DNA of 64,000 bases from Pseudomonas sp. Marseille-Q3773. Its GTDB lineage: Bacteria; Pseudomonadota; Gammaproteobacteria; Pseudomonadales; Pseudomonadaceae. The stretch is taken from the NCBI RefSeq assembly GCF_916618955.1, contig NZ_OU745390.1:434001-498000 (forward strand). The letters run 5' to 3'. Made by a program: the position numbers and the translations under genes. Under the pieces are notes generated by a model. It had not been told where the DNA came from. It did no database searches and saw nothing but the letters and a program-made list of their open reading frames with translations. Within the stretch, counting starts at the first letter, position 1. Every line of letters begins with the position of its first letter. Shown here one piece after another: positions 26,565 to 35,800 of this stretch.

Positions 26565-28046
26565 ATGACCACCGTACGCACGCGTATCGCGCCATCGCCT
26601 ACCGGCGACCCCCATGTCGGCACTGCCTACATCGCCCTGTTCAACTACTGCTTTGCCAAGCAGCACGGCGGTGAGTTCATCCTGCGCATCGAAGACACCG
26701 ACCAGCTGCGCTCCACGCGCGAGTCGGAACAGCAGATCTTCGATGCCCTGCGCTGGCTCGGCATTGAATGGAACGAAGGCCCGGACGTCGGCGGCCCGCA
26801 CGGCCCGTACCGGCAGAGCGAGCGCGGCGAGATCTACGCGAAATATGCCAAGCAGCTGGTTGATGCCGGCCATGCCTTCTATTGCTTCTGCACCGCCGAA
26901 GAGCTGGAGCAGATGCGTGCCGAACAGCAGGCCCGTGGCGAAACCCCGCGCTACGACGGCCGCGCGCTGTTGCTGAGCGCCGAGGAAGTGCAGCGTCGCC
27001 TGGACGCTGGCGAGCCGCACGTGATCCGCATGAAGGTGCCGAGCGAAGGCGTGTGCGTGGTCCCGGACATGCTGCGTGGCGATGTCGAGATCCCTTGGGA
27101 CCGCATGGACATGCAGGTGCTGATGAAGAACGACGGCCTGCCGACGTACTTCCTGGCCAACGTGGTCGACGATCACCTGATGGGCATCACCCACGTGCTG
27201 CGCGGCGAAGAGTGGCTGCCATCGGCGCCCAAGCTGATCAAGCTGTACGAATACTTCGGCTGGGAGCAGCCCAAGCTGTGCTACATGCCGCTGCTGCGTA
27301 ACCCGGACAAGTCCAAGCTGTCCAAGCGCAAGAACCCGACCTCGGTGACCTTCTACGAGCGCATGGGCTTCATGCCCGAGGCGATGCTCAACTACCTGGG
27401 CCGCATGGGCTGGTCGATGCCGGACGAGCGCGAGAAGTTCTCCCTGGCGGAGATGGTCGAGCACTTCGACCTGTCGCGTATTTCGCTGGGTGGCCCGATC
27501 TTCGACATCGAGAAGCTGTCCTGGCTGAACGGCCAGTGGCTGCGCGAGCTGCCGGTCGAAGAGTTCGCTGCGCGTCTGCAGAAGTGGGCGTTCAACAGCG
27601 ACTACATGATGAAGATTGCCCCGCACGTGCAGGGCCGGGTGGAAACCTTCAGCCAGGTTGCCCCACTGGGCGGGTTCTTCTTCGAAGGTGCGCTGAAGCT
27701 CGACGCCAAGCTGTTCGAAAGCAAGAAACTGTCGGCCGACCAGGTGCGCCAGGTGATCCAGCTGATCCTGTGGAAGCTCGAAAGCCTGCGCCAGTGGGAA
27801 AAGGAGCGCATCACCGGTTGCATCCAGGCCGTGGTCGACGCGCTGGAACTGAAGCTGCGTGACGCCATGCCGCTGATGTTCGCCGCCATCACAGGCCAGG
27901 CCAGCTCGGTGTCGGTGCTCGATGCCATGGAAATCCTCGGCCCGGACCTGACCCGCTACCGCCTGCGCCAGGCCCTGGACCTGCTGGGTGGGGTGTCGAA
28001 GAAAGAAAACAAGGAATGGGAAAAGCTGCTGGCATCCATCGCCTGA
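26565..28046 (+). CDS. gltX: Glutamyl-tRNA synthetase GltX
   Basis: Class I aminoacyl-tRNA synthetase, 493 residues, charging tRNA-Glu. The HIGH-like motif is [10 protein letters not shown] near residues 9-18; the KMSKS-like motif is K-L-S-K-R at residues 251-255; the C-terminal anticodon-binding half is helical. ATG at 26565 gives the family start [14 protein letters not shown]. It lies about 330 bases upstream of a tandem array that includes three tRNA-Glu genes, its own substrate. Confidence 0.97.
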   Translation: MTTVRTRIAPSPTGDPHVGTAYIALFNYCFAKQHGGEFILRIEDTDQLRSTRESEQQIFDALRWLGIEWNEGPDVGGPHGPYRQSERGEIYAKYAKQLVDAGHAFYCFCTAEELEQMRAEQQARGETPRYDGRALLLSAEEVQRRLDAGEPHVIRMKVPSEGVCVVPDMLRGDVEIPWDRMDMQVLMKNDGLPTYFLANVVDDHLMGITHVLRGEEWLPSAPKLIKLYEYFGWEQPKLCYMPLLRNPDKSKLSKRKNPTSVTFYERMGFMPEAMLNYLGRMGWSMPDEREKFSLAEMVEHFDLSRISLGGPIFDIEKLSWLNGQWLRELPVEEFAARLQKWAFNSDYMMKIAPHVQGRVETFSQVAPLGGFFFEGALKLDAKLFESKKLSADQVRQVIQLILWKLESLRQWEKERITGCIQAVVDALELKLRDAMPLMFAAITGQASSVSVLDAMEILGPDLTRYRLRQALDLLGGVSKKENKEWEKLLASIA

Positions 28047-28084
28047 TAGCGCTCCAAAGGCCTTGGCTGAGCCCGGTAGGAGGG

Positions 28085-28181
28085 GCCTTGTGTCGCGAAC
28101 GGAGCGCAACGCGGTCCCGCGATTTCAGCTTTAACGCAAAAATTGTCGGGGCCGCTTTGCGCTCCGTTCGCGACACAAGGC
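28085..28181. repeat. REP-like perfect palindromic pair, family A
   Basis: Two perfectly complementary 25-base arms at 28085-28109 and 28157-28181 (core TGTCGCGAACGGAGC), 47 bases apart, after gltX. The same core occurs imperfectly after uvrB. It could fold into a long cruciform or act as an mRNA 3' end. Confidence 0.85.
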
Positions 28182-28276
28182 GGCTCCTGCAAGGGCGCGG
28201 CGCTCCCAGTTGGTAGGGCAGGGCGGTAAGTGATTGTTATCTGTGAAAATTTTTTTGAATATTTTGAAAAATTAGT

Positions 28277-28305
28277 TTGACAGCCCTGCAATCCGATCTT
28301 AATAT
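28277..28305 (+). promoter_or_regulatory. Strong promoter of the tRNA-Ala/Glu array
   Basis: TTGACA (28277-28282), exactly 17 bases, TAATAT (28300-28305), followed by a G+C-rich discriminator GCGCCCCG typical of stringently controlled stable-RNA promoters. An A+T-rich stretch at about 28235-28276 resembles an UP element. Confidence 0.85.
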
Positions 28306-28380
28306 GCGCCCCGTCCACAGCGATGAACGAAAACGAAACGCCAGGCACCCAGCCAGCGCTTCGGTTCAGAGCGACATTGT

Positions 28381-28456
28381 GGGGCTATAGCTCAGCTGGG
28401 AGAGCGCCTGCATGGCATGCAGGAGGTCAGCGGTTCGATCCCGCTTAGCTCCACCA
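28381..28456 (+). tRNA. tRNA-Ala (GGC), copy 1
   Basis: 76 bases with encoded CCA. The anticodon loop ATGGCAT gives GGC. The acceptor stem has the G3-T70 wobble pair that identifies alanine tRNA. Copies at 28657 and 28913 are identical. Confidence 0.97.
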
Positions 28457-28527
28457 AATTCCGTTCGGCAGCCAAGGCTGTCGAGCAAGACCGGGTCCAG
28501 CAACCGGGTCTTGAAGGTAGAAGGTTC

Positions 28528-28603
28528 GTCCCCTTCGTCTAGTGGCCTAGGACACCGCCCTTTCACGGCGGTAACAGGGGTTCGAGTCCCCTAGGGGACG
28601 CCA
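28528..28603 (+). tRNA. tRNA-Glu (TTC), copy 1
   Basis: 76 bases; loop CTTTCAC with anticodon TTC, acceptor GTCCCCT/AGGGGAC fully paired, T loop TTCGAGT. Canonical copy, identical to copy 3. Confidence 0.97.
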
Positions 28604-28656
28604 GTTTTGCACAAGCGATGTTTCACGATGTCGCTGGGCCGAGAGGCTAGAAATCC

Positions 28657-28732
28657 GGGGCTATAGCTCAGCTGGGAGAGCGCCTGCATGGCATGCAGGA
28701 GGTCAGCGGTTCGATCCCGCTTAGCTCCACCA
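28657..28732 (+). tRNA. tRNA-Ala (GGC), copy 2
   Basis: Identical in all 76 bases to copy 1, including the G3-T70 identity pair and CCA end. Confidence 0.97.
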
Positions 28733-28775
28733 ATTTTTGCCGCGGTTCGCGCAAGCGGATCGGCACGAAGGTTAC

Positions 28776-28851
28776 GTCCCCTTCGTCTAGTGGCCTAGGA
28801 CACCGCCCTTTCACGGCGGTAACAGGGGGTCGAGTCCCCTAGGGGCCGCCA
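28776..28851 (+). tRNA. tRNA-Glu (TTC), variant copy 2, possibly impaired
   Basis: Differs from copies 1 and 3 at two places. The invariant T54 of the T loop is G (loop GTCGAGT instead of TTCGAGT), and the 3' acceptor strand reads AGGGGCC instead of AGGGGAC, so pair 2-71 becomes T-C. Both changes hit conserved structural positions: T54 normally stacks against A58, and the acceptor stem is read by the synthetase. The rest of the cloverleaf and the TTC anticodon are intact. It may be a decaying copy in a tandem array, or a sequencing error. Confidence 0.85.
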
Positions 28852-28875
28852 CTTTTCCTGCGTTTTGCAGGGCTT

Positions 28876-28911
28876 AAAAAGGCTCGTCGATTATTGATGA
28901 GCCTTTTGTTT
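28876..28911 (+). terminator. Terminator inside the tRNA array
   Basis: AAAAGGCTC (28877-28885) / GAGCCTTTT (28899-28907), then TGTTT. It stands between pair 2 and pair 3, only two bases before the third tRNA-Ala, so pair 3 depends on read-through or on a hidden promoter. Confidence 0.8.
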
Positions 28912-28912
28912 C

Positions 28913-28988
28913 GGGGCTATAGCTCAGCTGGGAGAGCGCCTGCATGGCATGCAGGAGGTCAGCGGTTCGATCCCGCTTAGCTCCACCA
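28913..28988 (+). tRNA. tRNA-Ala (GGC), copy 3
   Basis: Identical to copies 1 and 2. It begins two bases after the internal terminator. Confidence 0.97.
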
Positions 28989-29030
28989 TTTCTGCCAGGG
29001 TTCACGCGCGTGAATCTTCGCGAAGGTTAC

Positions 29031-29106
29031 GTCCCCTTCGTCTAGTGGCCTAGGACACCGCCCTTTCACGGCGGTAACAGGGGTTCGAGTCCCCTAGGGG
29101 ACGCCA
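29031..29106 (+). tRNA. tRNA-Glu (TTC), copy 3
   Basis: Identical to copy 1, with the canonical T54 and the A71 pairing partner. Last gene of the array. Confidence 0.97.
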
Positions 29107-29131
29107 CTTTTACCCGCGTATTGCGGGACCT

Positions 29132-29171
29132 TTAAGGCTCATTCGCTTATTGAATGGGCCTTTTGTTTTTT
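29132..29171 (+). terminator. Final terminator of the tRNA-Ala/Glu array
   Basis: AAGGCTCATTC (29134-29144) / GAATGGGCCTT (29152-29162), one wobble pair, then TTGTTTTTT. Related in sequence to the internal terminator at 28876-28911, which supports tandem duplication of a tRNA-Ala/tRNA-Glu/terminator unit. Confidence 0.88.
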
Positions 29172-29223
29172 CTCCCCCAAAAAATGCCTGGCCGACAAAT
29201 GGCCGCCGAATTCGCTTGCGAAA

Positions 29224-29259
29224 AAATATGATGAGAATAATATTTTGACCATCATATTT
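29224..29259. promoter_or_regulatory. Probable TetR operator
   Basis: Perfect 10-base inverted repeat AAATATGATG (29224-29233) / CATCATATTT (29250-29259), spaced by 16 bases containing AATAATATT. It ends 16 bases before the TetR start codon, the usual place for self-repression. Confidence 0.65.
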
Positions 29260-29275
29260 CATCGGCGAGTCCGTG

Positions 29276-29815
29276 ATGAGCGACAAGAAAAGCAGAACCC
29301 GCGAACGCATTCTCGAAGCGGCGCGCAGTGCCTTGATCCAACATGGGCCGGCTGAGCCCAGCGTCAGCCAGGTGATGGGGGCGGCAGGGCTGACTGTCGG
29401 TGGGTTCTATGCCCATTTCGACAGCAAGGACGAAATGATGCTCGAGGCGTTCCGCCAACTGTTGGTCGAGCGCCGGGCGTTGCTGGCCCAGCTCGATCCC
29501 AGCCTCGAGGGTGCCGAGCGACGGGCCTTGGCCGGCGCCTTCTACCTGTCGCGCAAGCACCGCGATGCCGAGGTGCATGCCTGCCCGCTGCCCAATTCGC
29601 TGGGTGAAATGCAGCGCCTGCCAGAGGCTTTTCGCGAGGTGCTGGCCGAACACATCGAATTGATGACAGCCGCCATGGTCGACCGTCCCGAAGACGCCGA
29701 CAAGGCTCTGGCCGACCTGGCCCTGATGATAGGTGGCCTGGCCTTGGCTCGCGCCTTGGGCACCAGCGAGCTGTCTGACCGCATTCTACGCGCCGCCAAA
29801 TCGGCGGTTCTCTGA
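29276..29815 (+). CDS. TetR-family regulator linked to an alpha/beta hydrolase
   Basis: A 179-residue TetR regulator: R-T-R-E-R-I-L-E-A-A-R-S-A-L near the N-terminus, helix-turn-helix V-G-G-F-Y-A-H-F at about residues 41-48, and a short helical effector domain. ATG at 29276 is chosen; a GTG one codon earlier is possible. A palindrome lies just upstream. The next gene, an alpha/beta hydrolase, starts 13 bases after its stop and is probably cotranscribed and controlled by it. The C-terminal domain with a Cys-Pro (A-C-P-L-P-N) resembles regulators that sense reactive electrophiles, but this is a guess. Confidence 0.87.
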   Translation: MSDKKSRTRERILEAARSALIQHGPAEPSVSQVMGAAGLTVGGFYAHFDSKDEMMLEAFRQLLVERRALLAQLDPSLEGAERRALAGAFYLSRKHRDAEVHACPLPNSLGEMQRLPEAFREVLAEHIELMTAAMVDRPEDADKALADLALMIGGLALARALGTSELSDRILRAAKSAVL

Positions 29816-29828
29816 CGGGAGCATGGCG

Positions 29829-30662
29829 ATGACGACCCTGAGCTGGATTCGTGGTGTCAATGGCACCTTGGGCCACCTGGCCCCAGAGCACATTGCGAGC
29901 AAGATGCGCCGTGCATTCATGACCCCGCGCAACCTCCCGCCAAGGCAGTGGGAGCTGCCCGTGCTGGCCAGCGCCGAGCGCATCACCCTGCGCTTCGGCT
30001 TGTCCGCGTTGCGTTGGGGCAAAGGGCCGACCGTGCTGTTGATGCACGGTTGGGAGGGGCGCCCGACCCAGTTTGCCGCCTTGATCGAGACCCTGGTCCA
30101 GGGCGGGCACACCGTGGTCTCGCTGGAAGGGCCGGGGCATGGTCGTTCACCTGGCCAGCAGGCGCATGTGGTGCTGTTTGCCCGAGCATTGCTGGAGGCT
30201 GCCGCCGAATTGCCGCCGCTGCGTGCGGTGATTGGCCATTCCATGGGCGGTGCCAGTGTGTTGCTGGCGTTGCAGATGGGCCTGCGCGCCGAAGCGGCGG
30301 TGAGTATCGCAGCGCCAGCGCAACTGCTCGGCGTACTGCGTGGTTTCGCCCAGCGCCTGGGGTTGCCGGCCCGGGCGCGGGCCGCGTTCATTCGCCAGGT
30401 GGAGCGGGACGTCGGCATGCAGATTGCGCGGCTCGATGTCAGTGGTTATCAGCTGGAGTTGCCGGGGTTGGTGGTGCATGCCGTCGATGACGGACTGGTG
30501 CCTGCCAGCGAAGCCCAGGCCATTCACAAGGCCTGGTTCGACAGCCGGCTGTTGCTGCTGGAGGAGGGCGGGCACCAGCGCGTGCTGGCTGACCCGCGCC
30601 TGGGTGAAGCCGTGCTCGAACTGCTGGCCCAGGCCGCTGCGCCAGCGCGGCAAAGTGCCTGA
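29829..30662 (+). CDS. Alpha/beta hydrolase
   Basis: A 277-residue alpha/beta-hydrolase-fold protein: oxyanion region M-H-G-W-E-G near residue 72, nucleophile elbow G-H-S-M-G-G near residue 136-141, acidic residue in H-A-V-D-D-G and catalytic His in G-G-H-Q-R-V near residue 250. No signal peptide. ATG at 29829 is selected because GGGAG at 29817-29821 is seven bases upstream; the ATG two codons earlier is too close. Substrate not evident. It follows the TetR gene closely, so expression is probably induced by the regulator's ligand, perhaps an ester or lactone. Confidence 0.83.
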   Translation: MTTLSWIRGVNGTLGHLAPEHIASKMRRAFMTPRNLPPRQWELPVLASAERITLRFGLSALRWGKGPTVLLMHGWEGRPTQFAALIETLVQGGHTVVSLEGPGHGRSPGQQAHVVLFARALLEAAAELPPLRAVIGHSMGGASVLLALQMGLRAEAAVSIAAPAQLLGVLRGFAQRLGLPARARAAFIRQVERDVGMQIARLDVSGYQLELPGLVVHAVDDGLVPASEAQAIHKAWFDSRLLLLEEGGHQRVLADPRLGEAVLELLAQAAAPARQSA

Positions 30663-30753
30663 TCGACGCGCCGGGCTTCCAGGCAGGCACAGAAGGTCTG
30701 GACATTCCCGCCCAGGTCGCTGCTAAATCCACTTTTGCGCCAAGGAAGCGAAC

Positions 30754-31188
30754 ATGAGCTGGGACCTGGCAACACCTTTCGTCATCGATCTGCGCGTCGG
30801 TAGCGAGGATATCGATGGCCTCGGCCACGCCAACAATGCCGTCTACGTCACCTGGCTGGAGCGTTGCGCCTGGCGCCACTCACAACGCCTGGGCCTGGAC
30901 CTGGCGGAATACCGCCGGTTGGACCGGGCCATGGCCGTTGTTCGCCACGAGATCGATTATCTGGCCGCCGCCTATGAAGACGACGAGTTGCAGCTGGCCA
31001 CCTGGATCATTGACTGGGACCAGCGCCTGCGCATGACCCGGCGCTTCCAGCTCAAGCGCCCGCGCGACGGCGTGACCCTGCTGCGCGCCCACACCACCTT
31101 CGCCTGCATCGAGCTGTCCAGTGGCAAGCCCAGGCGCATGCCGGCGGAATTCCTCGACGGTTACGGCCCGGCGCTGATCGGCGCCTGA
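30754..31188 (+). CDS. Acyl-CoA thioesterase, 4HBT hotdog family (YbgC/FadM-like)
   Basis: A 144-residue hotdog-fold thioesterase. The motif D-I-D-G-L-G-H-A-N-N-A-V-Y near residue 19-31 contains the Asp/His/Asn pattern of 4-hydroxybenzoyl-CoA-type enzymes, with the likely catalytic Asp at the start. It is expected to hydrolyse acyl-CoA in the cytoplasm. Small single-domain length matches the family. It stands between the hydrolase and dusC, on the same strand with a separate leader of about 90 bases, so it need not be in the TetR unit. Exact acyl specificity unknown. Confidence 0.85.
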   Translation: MSWDLATPFVIDLRVGSEDIDGLGHANNAVYVTWLERCAWRHSQRLGLDLAEYRRLDRAMAVVRHEIDYLAAAYEDDELQLATWIIDWDQRLRMTRRFQLKRPRDGVTLLRAHTTFACIELSSGKPRRMPAEFLDGYGPALIGA

Positions 31189-31239
31189 AACGCCGGCAAT
31201 CTTTGCTAGACTGCCGGCTTTTTCCGCCGAGACCCCGAC

Positions 31240-32211
31240 ATGCAAATTGCCCTGGCCCCCATGGAGGGGCTGGTCGACAACATCCTGCGCGACGTGCTGA
31301 CCCGCGTCGGCGGTATCGACTGGTGCGTCACCGAGTTCATTCGCGTATGCGACCGCCTGCTGCCGCCTGCCTCGTTCGACAAGCTGGCGCCCGAGTTGCG
31401 CAATGGCGCCCGGACTGCCGCCGGGGTACCCATGCGTGTGCAATTGCTGGGCTCCGACCCGGTGTGCCTGGCGGAAAACGCCGCGCTGGCCTGCGAGCTG
31501 GGGGCGCCGGTGATCGACCTGAACTTCGGTTGCCCGGCCAAGACTGTGAACAAGTCGCGCGGTGGGGCGGTGCTGCTCAAGGAGCCGGAATTGTTGCACG
31601 CTATCGTGCGTGAGGTGCGCAGCGCCGTGCCGACGCATATTCCGGTGACGGCAAAGATGCGCCTGGGCTTCGACAGCCCCGATGGCGCGCTGGACTGCGC
31701 CACCGCGCTGGCCGAGGGCGGCTCTGCGCATCTGGTGGTGCATGCGCGGACCAAGGTCGAAGGTTACAAGCCGCCGGCCCATTGGGAGTGGGTGGCGCGG
31801 GTACAGGATGTGGTCAAGGTGCCGGTGTTCGCCAATGGCGAGATCTGGACCGTGGACGACTGGCGGCGCTGCCGTGCAGTCAGTGGTGCCGAACACATCA
31901 TGCTTGGCCGCGGGCTGGTTTCGCGCCCGGACCTTGGCCTGCAGATAGCCGCGGCGCGGGACGGGCGCGAGTACCTGCCGCTGGCCTGGAACGACCTGCT
32001 GCCGTTGCTGCGCGAATTCTGGCGCCAGGCCCAGGCCAAGCTGTCGCCGCGTTATGCGCCGGGGCGGATGAAGCAGTGGTTGGCGATGCTGACCCGCAGT
32101 TACCCGGAGGCGGTGGTGCTGTTCGCCGAGTTGCGTCGGGAAGACGACTGCGCGCGTATCAGCCGCCTGCTGGGAGTTGAAGCGCAAGCGGTGACGGCAT
32201 GCGTTGCCTGA
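31240..32211 (+). CDS. dusC: tRNA-dihydrouridine(16) synthase DusC
   Basis: FMN-dependent enzyme that reduces uridine 16 in the D loop of tRNAs. The 323-residue TIM barrel starts with A-P-M-E-G-L, has the catalytic Cys in [16 protein letters not shown] (near residue 98), K-M-R-L-G and H-A-R-T for FMN and the Dus-specific G-R-G-L phosphate loop near residue 222. The N-K-S-R-G-G-A signature and C-terminal helical domain place it in the DusC rather than DusA or DusB group. Single gene with a short leader. Confidence 0.93.
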   Translation: MQIALAPMEGLVDNILRDVLTRVGGIDWCVTEFIRVCDRLLPPASFDKLAPELRNGARTAAGVPMRVQLLGSDPVCLAENAALACELGAPVIDLNFGCPAKTVNKSRGGAVLLKEPELLHAIVREVRSAVPTHIPVTAKMRLGFDSPDGALDCATALAEGGSAHLVVHARTKVEGYKPPAHWEWVARVQDVVKVPVFANGEIWTVDDWRRCRAVSGAEHIMLGRGLVSRPDLGLQIAAARDGREYLPLAWNDLLPLLREFWRQAQAKLSPRYAPGRMKQWLAMLTRSYPEAVVLFAELRREDDCARISRLLGVEAQAVTACVA

Positions 32212-32257
32212 TCCAGCGTCTGCGTGGGCGCTGATTCAAGATTTTTTTGCTGCCCCT

Positions 32258-32285
32258 CTTGAAAGCCGTTCTCCCGCCCCTATCT
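32258..32285 (+). promoter_or_regulatory. Sigma-32 heat-shock promoter of the small heat-shock gene
   Basis: CTTGAAA (32258-32264), 12-base spacer, CCCCTATCT (32277-32285). Very close to the RpoH consensus (CTTGAAA and CCCCATnT). Confidence 0.85.
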
Positions 32286-32291
32286 CTTGAG

Positions 32292-32354
32292 TACGCGATG
32301 CCGAAGTCGGGTCGCGTAGTGACTTTACTTGCTGAATCTCAGGAGTTAATGACC
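32292..32354 (+). promoter_or_regulatory. ROSE-like RNA thermometer in the 5' leader
   Basis: Two predicted hairpins. The first is a perfect stem TACGCGA (32292-32298) / TCGCGTA (32312-32318). The second pairs ACTTGCT (32327-32333) with the Shine-Dalgarno AGGAGT (32341-32346), including the conserved TTGCT anti-SD with a bulged G, the hallmark of ROSE elements. Heating would melt it and expose the ribosome site. Confidence 0.8.
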
Positions 32355-32798
32355 ATGAACACTGCTTTCTCTCTCGCTCCACTGTTCCGCCATTCCGTAG
32401 GCTTCGACCGTTTCAACGACCTGTTCGAATCTGCGGCACGTAACGAGGCCGGTAGCAGCTACCCGCCCTACAACGTGGAAAAGCATGGCGATGACCAATA
32501 CCGCATCGTGGTAGCCGCAGCCGGCTTCCAGGAGCAGGACCTCGATCTGCAGGTCGAGAAAGGTGTCCTGACCGTGTCCGGTGGCAAGCGCGACAACGGC
32601 GCCGAAGAGGTGACCTACCTGCATCAGGGTATTGCGCAACGCGCCTTCAAGCTGTCCTTCCGCCTGGCCGACCATATCGAAGTCAAGGCTGCCGGCCTGG
32701 CCAATGGCCTGCTCAGCATTGACCTGCTGCGCATCGTGCCTGAAGAAGCCAAGGCCAAGCGCATCCCGATCAATGGCGAACAGCCAGCGCTGAACTGA
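32355..32798 (+). CDS. ibpA: Small heat-shock protein IbpA (Hsp20)
   Basis: ATP-independent holdase of 147 residues that binds unfolding proteins during heat stress. The alpha-crystallin domain (about residues 35-125) shows P-P-Y-N-V-E, the strand V-x-A-A-A-G-F, G-V-L-T-V-S-G, F-x-L and the C-terminal I-P-I motif for oligomer contacts. AGGAG at 32341 is nine bases before the ATG at 32355; the ATG at 32349 is too near. Transcription by sigma-32 and translation through a ROSE-like element are both predicted, giving double heat control. A strong terminator follows. Confidence 0.94.
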   Translation: MNTAFSLAPLFRHSVGFDRFNDLFESAARNEAGSSYPPYNVEKHGDDQYRIVVAAAGFQEQDLDLQVEKGVLTVSGGKRDNGAEEVTYLHQGIAQRAFKLSFRLADHIEVKAAGLANGLLSIDLLRIVPEEAKAKRIPINGEQPALN

Positions 32799-32811
32799 TC
32801 GCGCCGATGTG

Positions 32812-32845
32812 AAAAAGGGCACCCCCCCCAGGGGTGCCCTTTTTT
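32812..32845 (+). terminator. Strong terminator after ibpA
   Basis: AAAAAGGGCACCCC / GGGGTGCCCTTTTT hairpin with a very short C/A loop. Symmetric A and T tracts, so it could also stop minus-strand transcripts of the GGDEF-EAL gene. Confidence 0.92.
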
Positions 32846-32894
32846 GTGTCGGCTGTAATGGCCCTTGTGCGCTCCTGCAGCGAGCGTGTCAGGT

Positions 32895-35800
32895 TCAGTA
32901 ATCTGCCGGAGCCTCCAGCAACATCTGCCGAAACTCCGGCAATGGTAACGGCCGGCTGTGCAGGTATCCCTGGTACAAGTGACACCCCAACCGTTCCAGA
33001 AACTCCAGCTGCTCGCTCAGCTCCACCCCTTCGGCAATCACTGCCAGGTCCAGGCTGCGGGCCATGGCCACGATGGCGCGGACGATTTCGGCATCGTTGG
33101 GGTCCATCGGCGCATCGCGTACGAAGGTCTGGTCGATTTTCAGGGCGTCCACCGGCAGGCGCTTCAGGTAGGTCAGCGAAGAGTAGCCGGTGCCAAAGTC
33201 GTCCATCGCGAAACTCACCCCGTGGCGCTTCAGCTCGCGCATCTTGCTGATGGTGTCCTCCAGGTTCTGGATGACGATGCCTTCGGTGATTTCCAGCTTC
33301 AGCATCTGCCGTGGCAAACGGTAGTCGTCCAGGCTGCGCAGCACGCGTCCGACGAAGTCGTTCTGGCGGAACTGTCGTGGGCTGATGTTCACGCACAGGC
33401 TGAAAGTGTCTGCCTCGACCAGCCCGTCGGCCAGCATGCGGGCACAGGCGTCGCAGGCTTCGTCGAGGATCCAGCTGCCAACTTCCAGGATGAGGCCGCT
33501 TTCCTCCAATACCTGGATGAATTGCGCCGGTGGCTGCTGGCCCAGTTCCGGGTGGTGCCAGCGCAGCAATACCTCGGCGCCGACGATGCGGTTGTCACGA
33601 GCATCGACCTGCGGCTGGAAGTGCAGCGCCAGTTCGCCGCGGGCCAGGGCCAGGCGCAGGTCATTCTCCATACGCAGGCGTTCGCTGGCGGCCTTCTGCA
33701 TGGTGGTGTGGAACAGCTGGGTGGTGTTGCGCCCGGAATCCTTGGCCCGGTACAGGGCGATATCGGCACGCTTGAGCAGGTCGGCCGGCGTGGCGCCATG
33801 GTCAGGGATCAACGCGACGCCGATGCTGGGCGTCACCTGCAGGCGCTGGCCGTCCAGTGACATCGGTTCGGCCAGCAGTTCACGCAGGGTATCGGCCAGC
33901 TCACGCACTTTTTCTTCGACCAGATCACGGCTGCCTTCCAGGCCGCTCAGCAACACCACGAATTCGTCGCCACCCAGGCGTGCCACGGTGTCTTCCAGGC
34001 GTACGCTGGCTTCCAGCCGCGCGGTGATGATCTTCAGTACCGTGTCGCCCACCGGGTGGCCCAGCGAGTCGTTGATGTGCTTGAAATGGTCGAGGTCGAG
34101 GAACAGCAGCGCGCCGCGCAGGTTGTGGCGCTTGAGCAGGGCGATCTGTTGGCTCAGGCGGTCCATCAGCAAGGCGCGGTTGGGCAGGTTGGTCAATGGG
34201 TCGTGGTAGGCCAGGTGGCGAATCTGCGCTTGTGCGTTCTTCAACTGACTGACATCGCGGGCGTTCAGCAGCAGGCAGTCGACCTCGTTGAGGGTGATGG
34301 GCTCGACCGACACCTCCACGGTGAGGATATCGCCACGCTTGTTGCGCCCGAGCATCTCGCGGTGGTGTACCCGGCCGCGCTCGCGCAGCTCTGCCAGCAG
34401 GGCGCTGCGTTGCTTGTCGTCAGCCCAGATGCCGACCTCGTACACTGTACGGCCGACCACTTCGGCGGCGCTGTAGCCAGTCAGGCGGCAGAAGCCGTCG
34501 TTGATTTCCAGGTAACGGCCGCTGTAGCGTTCGGTGATGGTGATGGCGTCGGGGCTGGAGTGAAAGGCTTTGGCGAACTTCTCCTCGCTGGACTTGAGCG
34601 CTGCCTCGGCCCGTTGCTGCTGGGTGATATCGCGCAGCGTTGTCACGCTGCAGGGCTGCCCGTCGACGGTGATGAGGCGGCTGGAAATCACGCAGGTCAA
34701 CGGCCCCCCGTTGCGGTGGTTGACCACCACGGCGACGTTGCTCAGGGCCTGTTCACGGATCACCCGCTCGATGCGTTGCGCCCGCTCGAAGGTCTCGGCC
34801 CACAGGCCGATTTCCTCGGCGGTGCGGCCGATGACCTGGTCTGCGCTCCAGCCGAAGGTCTGGGTGAACGCCGGGTTGATCTCGATGAACTGGCCGGTGT
34901 CCTGGCGGTTGACGCAGATCGGGTCGGGGCTGACCTGGAACAGACTGGCGAACTTCTCTTCCGAAGCGCTCAGGCGCTGTTCACGTTCCACCTGGTCGGT
35001 GATGTCGAGCAAGGTGCCGGCCATGCGCAGCGGGTTGCCCTGCTCGTCGCGGTACAGCCGGGCGCGGCTTTCGATATAGCGCGAAACGCCATTTTCCAGT
35101 TGAACCTGGTAGGTGATCTGGTAGTTGCCGGCAGGCCCTTCGCGCAGGCTGCGGTAGGCCTGGCGCATCACGTTGCGCTCCTGCTCCGGCACGCCTTCGA
35201 AAAACGCGTCGAACGATTCGTGAAAGGGGATCGGTGGCAAACCGTGCAGTTGTGCGGCGCGGGCCGAGCCATAGAGCATGCCGCTGGGGATATGCCAGTC
35301 CCAGGTGCCCAGCTGTGCCGAATCCAGTGCCAGGTCGAGTCGCTCCTGGCTGTCCTTCAGGGCCTGCTCGGCGCGTTTGCGTTCGGTGGTGTCCATGAAC
35401 GTGCTGAGGAGATAGGTCACACCCTCCAGCTCTATGCCCTGGGTGCAGAGGATGCCGTCATGTATCTTGCCGCTGACGGCGCGGAACTGGACTTCCAGGC
35501 TCAGCGGGCCACTGTTGTTACGGGCCAGTTCCAGCAGTTGCTGGCGCTGTTCGGGGTTGGCCCACAAGCCCAGTTCCAGGCTGGTCTTGCCGATCACCTG
35601 GCTACCAGGCCAGCCGAACATGTTTTCGAAGTGCTGGTTGACCTCGAAAATCATGCCGTCTTCGCGGCGGGTCAGCAGGATGGCGTTGGGGCTGAGGTGA
35701 AACAGGGTGGCGAAGCGTTTTTCCGAGTTGATCAGAGCTGTTTCCCGTTCGCGCTGGCGGGTGATTTCACGAATGACCCCGATCATCTGCGGGCGGCCTT

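Noticed and set aside
28381..29106. Repeated units at first resembling a CRISPR or other repeat array
   Set aside because: The repeats are complete tRNA genes with CCA ends and correct anticodons.
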